9,475 bases of DNA from an uncultured Roseiflexaceae bacterium (GCA_937974195.1 CALJIC010000365.1:1-9475); one strand, 5' to 3'; counted from the stretch's first letter, positions 1 through 5,973 are shown. The notes: generated by a model from the letters alone, not told the origin. Translations and numbers: made by a program.

Positions 1-2
1 CC

Positions 3-995
3 CCGGCGGCGGAGGCTCCGGCTGCGGAGGCTCCGGCTGCGGAGGCTCCAGCGAGCAGCGAGCCCGACCGGGTCCGGCTGCAGCTCAAGTGGGTGACGCA
101 GGCGCAGTTCGCCGGCTACTACGCCGCGCTCGAGCAGGGCTACTACGCCGAGGAGAACCTGGATGTCACCATCCAGCCCGGCGGGCCGGACATCGTCCCC
201 GAGCAGGTGGTGGCCAGCGGCCAGGCCGAGTTCGGCATCGACTGGCTGGCGAGCCTGCTGGCGACCCGCGAGCAGGGCGCGCCGCTGGTGAACATCGCGC
301 AGGTGTTCACCAGGGCCGGGATGCGCCAGCTCTCCTGGAAGGAGACCAACATCACCTCCCCGAACGACCTGCGGGGCAAGAACGTGGCGGTGTGGTTCGG
401 CGGCAACGAGTACAACCTGCTCGCCACGCTGGCCAAGTACAACATCGACAAGGACACCGACCTGACGCTGGTGCAGCAGCCGTTCGACATGAACCTGCTG
501 CTGAACAGGGAGGTCGACTCGGCCGCGGCCATGACCTACAACGAGCTGTACCAGGTGCTCTCGGCCGGCCACACGATCGACGAGCTGAACATCCTGGACT
601 ACAACGCCGAGGGCACCGCCATGCCCGAGGACGGCATCTTCGTCAGCGAGGAGTGGCTCAACGCCGACCCGAAGAACAAGGACATCGCCGCCCGCTTCCT
701 GCGCGCCACGTTCAAGGGCTGGGCCTTCTGCCGCGACAACGTGGACGCCTGCGTGGACATCATCCTCAGCCAGGACAGCGGCGGTGTGATGACCGAGGAG
801 GCCCAGACCTGGCAGATGAACGAGGTCAACAAGCTGGTCTGGGGCGACCCGATCGACCCAGCGACGAAGATCGGCTACCTGGAGCCGGAGCTGTTCACGT
901 TCGCCGCCAACACTGCGCTGCAGTTCGGTGTGATCACCCAGCCGGCCAGCGAGGCGGCCTACACGCACGAGATCTGGGAGCTGGCGACGCAGTGA
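3..995 (+). CDS. ABC transporter substrate-binding protein, NMT1/THI5 family (5' truncated by window edge)
   Basis: The reading frame is open from the first bases, so the gene starts outside the window. A GTG at 93 is internal, because the conserved fold begins before it (RVRLQLKW, then VTQAQFAGYYAALEQGYY). The visible N-terminal part is three AEAPA-type repeats followed by a Ser/Glu/Pro stretch, the usual low-complexity linker between a lipidated cysteine and the binding domain; the signal peptide and lipobox are not in view. The rest matches NMT1/THI5-like periplasmic or lipid-anchored binding proteins of the SsuA/ThiY/RibY superfamily: a GYYAEENLDV segment, a GQAEFGID segment, then LRGKNVAVWFGG. 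Members bind small ring compounds or sulfonates for ABC import. The downstream hydantoinase genes suggest a pyrimidine or hydantoin ligand, but riboflavin- or thiamine-precursor-like ligands cannot be excluded. No permease or ATPase gene is visible; they may lie upstream. Confidence 0.9.
   Translation, partial: PAAEAPAAEAPAAEAPASSEPDRVRLQLKWVTQAQFAGYYAALEQGYYAEENLDVTIQPGGPDIVPEQVVASGQAEFGIDWLASLLATREQGAPLVNIAQVFTRAGMRQLSWKETNITSPNDLRGKNVAVWFGGNEYNLLATLAKYNIDKDTDLTLVQQPFDMNLLLNREVDSAAAMTYNELYQVLSAGHTIDELNILDYNAEGTAMPEDGIFVSEEWLNADPKNKDIAARFLRATFKGWAFCRDNVDACVDIILSQDSGGVMTEEAQTWQMNEVNKLVWGDPIDPATKIGYLEPELFTFAANTALQFGVITQPASEAAYTHEIWELATQ
9..53 (+). repeat. 15-bp in-frame tandem repeat coding the AEAPA linker
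   Basis: The unit GCGGAGGCTCCGGCT is present exactly at 9-23 and 24-38, and imperfectly at 39-53 where it degenerates into CCAGCG. The unit length is a multiple of three, so copy-number change would lengthen or shorten the protein linker without a frameshift. More copies may lie left of the window edge. Confidence 0.85.
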
Positions 996-1011
996 CCGGG
1001 CGGCCCGGTGG

Positions 1012-1050
1012 CCGGGCGGCAAGGTAACCCTCCGTTACCGCGTCGCCCGG
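1012..1050. promoter_or_regulatory. Nested inverted repeat between the binding-protein gene and the LLM gene
   Basis: Outer arms CCGGGCG (1012-1018) and CGCCCGG (1044-1050) are perfect complements. Inner arms GGTAAC (1023-1028) and GTTACC (1034-1039) enclose the 5-base loop CCTCC. The two stems are separated by a 4x4 internal mismatch. It lies 17 bases after the stop of the binding-protein gene. No T-run follows, so it is not a textbook intrinsic terminator; it could be a terminator, an operator, or a processing site. The arms are visible directly and the role is inferred. Confidence 0.5.
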
Positions 1051-1065
1051 CCGTCGTGTTATGCT
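1035..1065 (+). promoter_or_regulatory. Weak candidate sigma70-type promoter for the LLM gene
   Basis: TTACCG (1035-1040) and TATGCT (1060-1065) resemble -35 and -10 boxes, but the spacing is 19 bases, longer than ideal. The -35 overlaps the right inner arm of the inverted repeat at 1012-1050, an arrangement that would suit repressor control. This is a by-eye match only. Confidence 0.25.
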
Positions 1066-1128
1066 TGGCATGCACCAGAGGCCCGCCGCCCGACGACCCC
1101 GCACGCGGGACACCACCAGGAGAAGGTT

Positions 1129-2142
1129 ATGGACTTCGGCATCACCCTCAAGCTCGACATGCCGCCGCAGCGCGTCGTGGCGCTGACGAGGCAGGCGGAG
1201 CAGGCCGGCTTCAGCTACGGCTGGGTGTTCGACTCGCACGTGCTGTGGCAGGAGCCCTACCCGCTGCTGACGCTCATGGCGGCCAACACCGAGCGCATGC
1301 TCCTCGGCACCTGCGTCACCAACCCGGCCGTGCGCGACGTGACGGTCACGGCGAGCCTGCTCGGCACGCTCAACCGCATCTCGGGCGGGCGCATGGTCCT
1401 CGGCATCGGCCGCGGGGACAGCTCGCGGCGCGTGCTCGGCAAGAAGCCGACGACGCTGGCGCAGCTCGAGGAGGCCACGCTCAAGATCCAGGCGCTGGCC
1501 TGCGGCGAGAGCGTCGTGCACGACGGCCAGGAGGTCTACTTCCCGTGGGCCGTCGCCGAAGGCGAGCCGCGGCCGACGCTGCCGGTGTGGATCGCCGCCT
1601 ACGGCCCCAAGGCGCTCCAGCTCGCCGGCCGCATCGCCGACGGGGTGATCCTGCAGTTCGCCGACCCGTACCTGATCAAGTGGTGCATCGGCTTCGTGCA
1701 CGAGGGCGCGCGGGCGGCCGGGCGCGACCCGGCGAGCATCAAGATCATGGCCGCCGCGCCGGTGTGGGTCTCGGACGACCTGGCGACGGCGCGCGACCGG
1801 GTGCGCTGGTTCCCGGCGCTGGTCTCGAACCACGTGGTGGACCTGCTCGCGCGCTACGACCAGGCCAGCCTGCCGCCGGAGCTGACGGCCTACGTCACCA
1901 ACCGTAAGGGCTACGACTACCGGCACCACGCCGAGGTCGGGAGCGAGAACGCCGCCTTCGTCAGCGACGACGTGGTCGACCGCTACTGCATCGTCGGCCC
2001 GGTCGAGGAGCATCGCCGGCGGCTTCAGGAGCTCGCCGAGGTGGGCGTCCACCAGTTCAACATCTACCTGATGAACGGCGACGAGGAGGCCTGCCTCGAT
2101 GTCTACGGGGCGGAGGTGGTGCCGGGGTTCGTGACGGGGTGA
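1129..2142 (+). CDS. LLM-class flavin/F420-dependent oxidoreductase (luciferase-like fold)
   Basis: A 337-residue protein of the bacterial luciferase-like monooxygenase superfamily. Visible family marks are the N-terminal MDFGITLKLD strand, an AEQAGFSYGWVFDSH segment (residues 23-37), LNRISGGRMVLGIGRGDSS (81-99), and PVWIAAYGPKALQLAGRIADG (152-172), the usual TIM-barrel cofactor-binding segments. The full-length protein best resembles the F420-dependent branch, recalled as the CPS_4043-type family (TIGR03842), which I recall lying beside hydantoinase genes; that assignment is from memory. The ATG follows AGGAGAAGG (1118-1126) at good spacing. Such cytoplasmic enzymes move hydride or insert oxygen using reduced FMN or F420. 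Here it may supply the redox step that precedes ring hydrolysis by the next gene. The last codons (Val-Thr-Gly-stop) are written in the first GTGACGGGGTGAC repeat unit, so the repeat may have reset the C-terminus. The substrate is unknown. Confidence 0.9.
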   Translation: MDFGITLKLDMPPQRVVALTRQAEQAGFSYGWVFDSHVLWQEPYPLLTLMAANTERMLLGTCVTNPAVRDVTVTASLLGTLNRISGGRMVLGIGRGDSSRRVLGKKPTTLAQLEEATLKIQALACGESVVHDGQEVYFPWAVAEGEPRPTLPVWIAAYGPKALQLAGRIADGVILQFADPYLIKWCIGFVHEGARAAGRDPASIKIMAAAPVWVSDDLATARDRVRWFPALVSNHVVDLLARYDQASLPPELTAYVTNRKGYDYRHHAEVGSENAAFVSDDVVDRYCIVGPVEEHRRRLQELAEVGVHQFNIYLMNGDEEACLDVYGAEVVPGFVTG

Positions 2143-2184
2143 CATTCGTGACGGGGTGACTGGGTGAGGGGGTGACGGGGTGAC
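2131..2184 (+). repeat. GTGACGGGGTGAC direct repeats
   Basis: The 13-mer GTGACGGGGTGAC occurs exactly at 2131-2143, 2148-2160 and 2172-2184, with a degenerate TGGGTGAGGG stretch between the last two. The first copy contains the stop codon of the LLM gene. Complementary versions (GTCACCC/CACCCCGTCA) lie downstream at about 2226-2245, 2313-2322 and 2388-2400, so the gap carries the motif in both orientations. Confidence 0.85.
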
Positions 2185-2187
2185 CCT

Positions 2188-2217
2188 TTGACACCGGAGA
2201 CGCGTGCCACACCACGA
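2188..2217 (+). promoter_or_regulatory. Possible -35 element without a convincing -10
   Basis: A perfect TTGACA stands at 2188-2193, just past the GTGACGGGGTGAC repeats. At 16-18 bases downstream only CACACC/ACCACG-like sequence is found, so the promoter assignment for the dihydropyrimidinase gene is weak. Confidence 0.2.
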
Positions 2218-2235
2218 ATCGCCTTGTCACCCTGT

Positions 2236-2400
2236 CACCCCGTCAGAAAGCGCGCGGGCCGGCACGGCGGCGGGTAACGAGATCAGGCCGAAGCGAACAC
2301 GGCTTCCATTCTCACCCTGTCAGGAAGCGCGCGGGCTGGCATGGCGGCGGGTAGCAAGATCGGGCCGAAGCGAGCACGGCCTCTATTCTCACCCCGTCAC
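2236..2400 (+). repeat. 77-bp imperfect tandem duplication (two full copies plus a partial third)
   Basis: Copy A is 2236-2312, copy B is 2313-2389, and a third copy begins at 2390 (CACCCCGTCA) and then stops matching. Copies A and B align without gaps and differ at 10 of 77 positions, every one a transition. Each copy starts with a CACCC(C/T)GTCA motif and ends in CATTCT or TATTCT. The block fills most of the space upstream of the dihydropyrimidinase gene. An open frame runs through it in phase with that gene, but it has no family similarity and poor start context, so I treat it as non-coding. Confidence 0.9.
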
Positions 2401-2421
2401 CCTTTCACCGGGCCAGGAAAC

Positions 2422-2428
2422 GAGGAGG
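2422..2428 (+). promoter_or_regulatory. Ribosome binding site fixing the dihydropyrimidinase start
   Basis: GAGGAGG lies 9 bases before the ATG at 2438. It decides against the longer in-phase open frame that reaches back to about 2204 through the 77-bp repeats. Confidence 0.8.
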
Positions 2429-2437
2429 TACTGGCGT

Positions 2438-3835
2438 ATGTCCACACTGATCAAGGGCGGCACCGTTGTGACCGCCAGCGACACCTTCCAGGCCGACGTG
2501 CTCGTCGAGGGCGAGACGATCGCCGCCGTGGGCCGCGGGCTCAGCGGGGACACGGTGATCGACGCCACGGGCACGTACGTGATCCCCGGCGGGATCGACG
2601 TCCACACCCACCTCGACATGCCCTTCGGCGGCACGGTCTCCTCGGACGACTTCTTCACCGGGCACCGCGCGGCGGCCTTCGGCGGCACGACGATGCACAT
2701 CGACTTCGCCATCCAGCCGAAGGGCGCCACGCTGCGCGAGACGCTCGACATCTGGCACGCCAAGGCGCGCGGCAAGGCGGCGATCGACTACGGCTTCCAC
2801 ATCGCGATCACCGACCTGCCCGACAGCATCCTCGACGAGATGCCGGCGTGCGCCAGCTACGGCGCGCCGAGCATGAAGCTGTTCATGGCCTACAAGGGCG
2901 TGCTGCAGGTCGACGACACGACGCTGTTCCGGGCGATGCAGCGGGCCGCCGCCAACGACCTGCTGATCATGGTCCACGCCGAGAACGGCGACGCGATCGA
3001 CATCCTGGTGCGCGAGGCGATCGAGGCCGGCAACCTGGCGCCGAAGTACCACGCGCTGACCCGCCCGCCGGAGCTGGAGGCCGAGGCGACCGGCCGCGCC
3101 ATCCGGCTGGCCGAGGTCGCCGGCTGCGCGCTGTACGTGGTGCACCTGACGAACGCGGCGGCGCTGGAGGAGGTGCGGCTGGCCCACGCGCGCGGCAGGT
3201 CGCGGGTCTTCGCCGAGACCTGCACCCAGTACTTCTTCTTCACGAAGGATGACCTGGCCCGGCCGGGGTTCGAGGGCGCGAAGTGGGTCTGCTCGCCGCC
3301 GTTCCGCGAGCCGCACGACCAGGCCGCGCTCTGGCAGGGGGTGGCCGACAGCTCGCTGCAGGTCGTCTCGACCGACCACTGCCCGTTCTGGTACGAGGGC
3401 GGCGCCGACGGGCGCGTGGCCGGCAAGGAGCTCGGGCGCGAGAGCTTCGCCCAGATCCCCAACGGCTGCCCCGGCATCGAGGAGCGCCTGATGGTGCTCT
3501 ACACCTACGGCGTCCGCGCCGGCCGGATCTCGCTCAACCGCTGGGTCGAGCTGTGCTGCACCAACCCGGCCAAGCTGTTCGGCTGCTACCCGCAGAAGGG
3601 CGTGATCGCGCCCGGCGCCGACGCGGACCTGGTGCTGTGGGACCCGCAGGCCACCAAGACGCTCACGGCCGGCGCGCTGCACCACAACACGGACTACACG
3701 CTCTACGAGGGCTGGGAGGTGACGGGCCTGCCGCGGCTGGTGATGTCGCGCGGGCGGGTGCTGGTGGAGGGCGACACCTGGAAGGGCGAGCAGGGCGCCG
3801 GCCAGTTCGTCCACCGGCGGCCGTTCGGGCGGTGA
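2438..3835 (+). CDS. hydA: Dihydropyrimidinase / D-hydantoinase
   Basis: A 465-residue cytoplasmic amidohydrolase-superfamily enzyme of normal length for dihydropyrimidinases. It opens the ring of 5,6-dihydrouracil/dihydrothymine (or 5-substituted hydantoins) to the N-carbamoyl amino acid. The binuclear metal site is complete: H56 and H58 in GGIDVHTHLD, the carbamylatable K147 in SMKLFMAYK, H180 in MVHAENG, H236 in YVVHLTNA, and D313 in STDHCPF. The substrate-backbone residues are also present: Y152 in the MAYK loop, S286 in CSPPFR, and N342 in IPNGCPGIEER, the family signature. A C-terminal beta-sandwich segment (KGVIAPGADADLVLWDP) follows. The ATG at 2438 is chosen for its GAGGAGG site and because family homology begins at MSTLIKGGTVV. 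It is followed after 57 bases by the carbamoylase gene, the usual partner. Dihydropyrimidine versus hydantoin specificity cannot be settled by eye; allantoinase is less likely given the IPNGCPGIE motif. Confidence 0.95.
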   Translation: MSTLIKGGTVVTASDTFQADVLVEGETIAAVGRGLSGDTVIDATGTYVIPGGIDVHTHLDMPFGGTVSSDDFFTGHRAAAFGGTTMHIDFAIQPKGATLRETLDIWHAKARGKAAIDYGFHIAITDLPDSILDEMPACASYGAPSMKLFMAYKGVLQVDDTTLFRAMQRAAANDLLIMVHAENGDAIDILVREAIEAGNLAPKYHALTRPPELEAEATGRAIRLAEVAGCALYVVHLTNAAALEEVRLAHARGRSRVFAETCTQYFFFTKDDLARPGFEGAKWVCSPPFREPHDQAALWQGVADSSLQVVSTDHCPFWYEGGADGRVAGKELGRESFAQIPNGCPGIEERLMVLYTYGVRAGRISLNRWVELCCTNPAKLFGCYPQKGVIAPGADADLVLWDPQATKTLTAGALHHNTDYTLYEGWEVTGLPRLVMSRGRVLVEGDTWKGEQGAGQFVHRRPFGR

Positions 3836-3841
3836 TAGGCA

Positions 3842-3870
3842 GGCGGCGGGGCGCCACGTCGCCCGCCGCC
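3842..3870 (+). other. Stem-loop between the dihydropyrimidinase and carbamoylase genes
   Basis: GGCGGCGGG (3842-3850) and CCCGCCGCC (3862-3870) form a perfect 9-bp all-G/C stem with an 11-base loop. It starts 7 bases after the dihydropyrimidinase stop, and the next gene's ribosome site follows within about 10 bases. No T-tract follows. It may be an mRNA stability or partial-termination element that sets the ratio of the two enzymes; the function is inferred. Confidence 0.5.
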
Positions 3871-3892
3871 CTGGCATAGAGGGGCAAGTGAG

Positions 3893-5146
3893 ATGACAGC
3901 GAGTAACCTCTCCCCGGCCCGCACCGTCGCCGAGCTGAAGGAGCTGCGCGCGCTCACCGGGGACGAGAACGGCGCGCAGCGGGTGGCCTGGACGGAGACC
4001 TGGGCGCGGGCGCGGGCCTGGATGCGCGAGAAGCTGGCCGCGCTCCCGGTCGAGGTCACCGTCGACGAGGCCGGCAACCAGTGGGCGACGCTGCGCGGGC
4101 GCTCCGAGCGCGAGCTGCTGATCGGCGGCCACATCGACTCGGTCCCGAACGGCGGCTGGCTCGACGGCTGCCTGAACCTGCTGGCGGGCCTGGAGGTGCT
4201 GCGGCGCATCGCGGCCGAGGGGACGCCGCCGGTCACGGTGCGGCTGGTCGACTGGGCCGACGAGGAGGGCGCGCGCTTCGGCCGCAGCCTGTTCGGCTCG
4301 AGCTGCATGTCCGGCAACTTCGACCCGGACGAGCTGCGCCAGCTGAGGGACCGCGACGGGGTGACGCTCGAGGAGGCGGTGCGCGCCCACGGCGTGGAGC
4401 TCGACCGGGCGCTCGAGGCCCGCGCGCAGCTGAGGAACGCCGCGGCCTACCTCGAGCTGCACATCGAGCAGGGCCCGGTGCTGGAGAGCCTGGGCCTGCC
4501 GCTCGGCGTGGTCCTCGGCACCTTCGGCGTCGAGCGCCACCGCATCACCTGGCGCGGCCAGGCGGCCCACGCCGGCTCGACGCCCATGGACAAGCGGCGC
4601 GACGCGCTGGCGGGGGCGGCCAAGCTCGCCCTGGAGATCCGCGACATCGCCCGGCGCACCGGCGACGGGGCGGTCTGCACCTGCGGCGGGGTGGTCTGCA
4701 GGCCGGGGATCGTCACCTCGGTGGTGGAGACGGCCGAGCAGCTGCTCGACCAGCGCCACCTCGATGCGGGGAAGCTGGCCTCGATGCTGCAGCAGGCCAA
4801 GGACGCCAGCGCGCGCTTCGCCGAGGAGGAGAACATCGAGGTGTCCTGGGAGCGGATCTGGAACATCGAGCCGATCCTGTTCCACCCCGACCTGATCGAG
4901 CTGGCCGACCAGGCCGTCCGCGAGACCTGCGGCACCTCCCACCGGCTGCCGAGCGGCCCGCTGCACGACGCGGCGGAGGTCTGCCGGGCGGGCGTGCCGA
5001 CGGTGATGCTCTTCGTGCAGAGCCTGCGCGGGATCTCGCACAACAAGATCGAGGACACGCGCGAGGAGCACCTGGAGTACGCCGTCCAGGCCCTCGACCG
5101 CCTCGCGACGAAGACGATGGCCTGGATCGAGCAGGGCTCCGCATAG
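3893..5146 (+). CDS. M20-family Zn-dependent amidohydrolase (N-carbamoyl-L-amino-acid hydrolase / beta-ureidopropionase type)
   Basis: A 417-residue cytoplasmic peptidase-M20-like hydrolase of the HyuC/AllC/PydC family. It releases CO2 and ammonia from an N-carbamoyl amino acid, the product of the preceding enzyme. Visible metal ligands are H80 in IGGHIDSVPNGG, D91 in WLDGCLN, the E124-E125 pair in WADEEGARFG, H190 in LELHIEQGPVLE, and H383 in GISHNKIEDT. The dimerisation/substrate segment RGQAAHAGSTPMDKRRDA (221-238) and a C-terminal RLPSGPLHDAAEV segment are present. Compared with textbook members it reads LNLLAG where LGVLAG is common, and SGPLHDA where SGAGHDA is common. I recall both changes in hydantoinase-linked homologues, so they may mark a subfamily. 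The ATG at 3893 follows GAGGGG (3879-3884) with an 8-base spacer. N-carbamoyl-beta-alanine, N-carbamoyl-L-amino acids or allantoate are all conceivable substrates; the hydantoinase neighbour favours the first two. Confidence 0.93.
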   Translation: MTASNLSPARTVAELKELRALTGDENGAQRVAWTETWARARAWMREKLAALPVEVTVDEAGNQWATLRGRSERELLIGGHIDSVPNGGWLDGCLNLLAGLEVLRRIAAEGTPPVTVRLVDWADEEGARFGRSLFGSSCMSGNFDPDELRQLRDRDGVTLEEAVRAHGVELDRALEARAQLRNAAAYLELHIEQGPVLESLGLPLGVVLGTFGVERHRITWRGQAAHAGSTPMDKRRDALAGAAKLALEIRDIARRTGDGAVCTCGGVVCRPGIVTSVVETAEQLLDQRHLDAGKLASMLQQAKDASARFAEEENIEVSWERIWNIEPILFHPDLIELADQAVRETCGTSHRLPSGPLHDAAEVCRAGVPTVMLFVQSLRGISHNKIEDTREEHLEYAVQALDRLATKTMAWIEQGSA

Positions 5147-5150
5147 CGTT

Positions 5151-5267
5151 CCACGGAGGGCACGGAGGGGCACGGAGGGGAGCAGAGATTCAGCGTAGGG
5201 CGCAGCGTGCTGCGCCCTACGTGGTTCCGCGTGGATCCCTTCTCCGTGTCCTCCGTGCTCTCCGTAG
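5151..5267. repeat. Composite inverted-repeat element between convergent genes
   Basis: The centre is a near-perfect palindrome: CGTAGGGCGCAGC (5194-5206) pairs with GCTGCGCCCTACG (5209-5221) across a 2-base GT loop, giving 13 bp. On the left flank are three CACGGAGGG(G) units (5152-5180). On the right flank are three CTCCGTG/CTCCGTA-type units (5242-5266), the left motif inverted. The whole thus folds back on itself in two tiers. It separates the carbamoylase gene from the convergent BON gene, so a bidirectional terminator role is likely. It could also be a small non-autonomous mobile element; no target-site duplication was recognised. Confidence 0.8.
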
Positions 5268-5268
5268 A

Positions 5269-5973
5269 TCAGGCGTTGGAGTCGCCGAGCCCGCGCACGC
5301 GCAGCTGGTCGATGACCTCGGAGACCCCCTCGACGTGCTCGGCCACCGCTGCGGCGTTGTCGCTGTCGTCCAGGTCGTCCACCTCGCCGCGCAGCACCAC
5401 GACCCCCTCGCTGGTCTCGACCGCGATCCGGTGGGCGAAGTGGGCGGTCGAGGCGTCCGCGCGCAGCGCCTCGCGCACCCTGGCGCTGATCTCGTCGTCG
5501 CCGGGCAGGAAGCTGCTGTGGTGGTCGGAGTCGTACGGCTCCTCCAGCGCGGTGCTGCCGAGCCCGCTGGCGATCTCCGCGTCGGCGAAGCCCTCGCCCG
5601 GCACCGTCGGCGGGTCGGTGGGCGGGATGTAGGTCATGCCCTCCTCGACGGCCTCCATCGCGTCGTCGGTCTCGCCGTCGCGCAGCTCCAGCTCGGTGAG
5701 CATCTCCAAGTTCTCGTCGTCATTCGGCAGGTCGTCGTCCACGCCGGCCTCGAGCTCGCCCTCGTACTTGGCGGTGCTCGTGAAGCCGCCCAGGTCCTCG
5801 ATGTCGTCGGCGTCGGGGAGCGTCCCCTGGTCCTCCGGCTCGCGGTCGCCGAGCAGCTGGCGCCGCTTGTCCTCCGGCTCGACGTCCGGGCCGTTCAGCG
5901 GCAGGTTCGTCGAGGGGTCGCGGCTCGGGCGCTGCTCCGAGCGCCGGCGGGGGCGTCTTGCACGCTCTGTCAC
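5269..5973 (-). CDS. Acidic BON-domain protein
   Basis: A 234-residue protein. The first 20 residues are strongly basic (arginine-rich). Residues about 28-160 are acidic and probably largely disordered, with long Asp/Glu runs and a conserved-looking GMTYIPPTDPPTVPGEGF segment (112-129). Residues about 159-226 form one BON domain (ISARVREALRADAS, then GVVVLRGEVDDLDDSDNAA, then VEGVSEVIDQLRV). BON domains in osmotically inducible and secretin-like proteins are linked to binding membranes or ligands. No signal peptide or membrane helix is visible, so this one looks cytoplasmic. The start is a GTG at 5973, supported by AAGGAGAT at 5979-5986. It is divergent from the amidohydrolase gene at 6134 and convergent with the carbamoylase gene. 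It has no obvious link to the catabolic genes. I recall similar acidic BON proteins in Chloroflexota; the function is unknown. Confidence 0.88.
   Translation of the reverse strand: MTERARRPRRRSEQRPSRDPSTNLPLNGPDVEPEDKRRQLLGDREPEDQGTLPDADDIEDLGGFTSTAKYEGELEAGVDDDLPNDDENLEMLTELELRDGETDDAMEAVEEGMTYIPPTDPPTVPGEGFADAEIASGLGSTALEEPYDSDHHSSFLPGDDEISARVREALRADASTAHFAHRIAVETSEGVVVLRGEVDDLDDSDNAAAVAEHVEGVSEVIDQLRVRGLGDSNA

Noticed and set aside
93..95. GTG as the start of the substrate-binding protein
   Set aside because: Conserved residues (RVRLQLKW) and a typical lipoprotein linker are encoded in frame upstream, so the gene enters from outside the window.
1129..2142. Assignment of the LLM protein as RutA
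   Set aside because: Its sequence marks fit the F420/methylene-H4MPT-reductase-like branch better than the RutA/NtaA monooxygenases, and the neighbours are reductive-pathway hydrolases with no rutB-type amidohydrolase visible.
934..2145. A 403-codon minus-strand open frame opposite the LLM gene
   Set aside because: It is a shadow of the LLM gene caused by GC bias, with no recognisable domain and no convincing ribosome site.
2204..2437. An N-terminal extension of the dihydropyrimidinase by about 78 codons
   Set aside because: The extension would be encoded by the 77-bp repeats, lacks homology to the family, and the GAGGAGG site plus family start agree on the ATG at 2438.
2405..5173. A 922-codon open frame on the minus strand opposite the dihydropyrimidinase and carbamoylase genes
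   Set aside because: Its translation is arginine/alanine/proline/valine-rich with no family resemblance, and it mirrors two well-supported genes. Long antisense frames are expected where third positions are nearly always G or C.
5194..5221. Intrinsic terminator with the palindrome as its hairpin
   Set aside because: The stem is strong but no T-tract follows on either strand, so it is recorded as a repeat element with only a possible terminator role.
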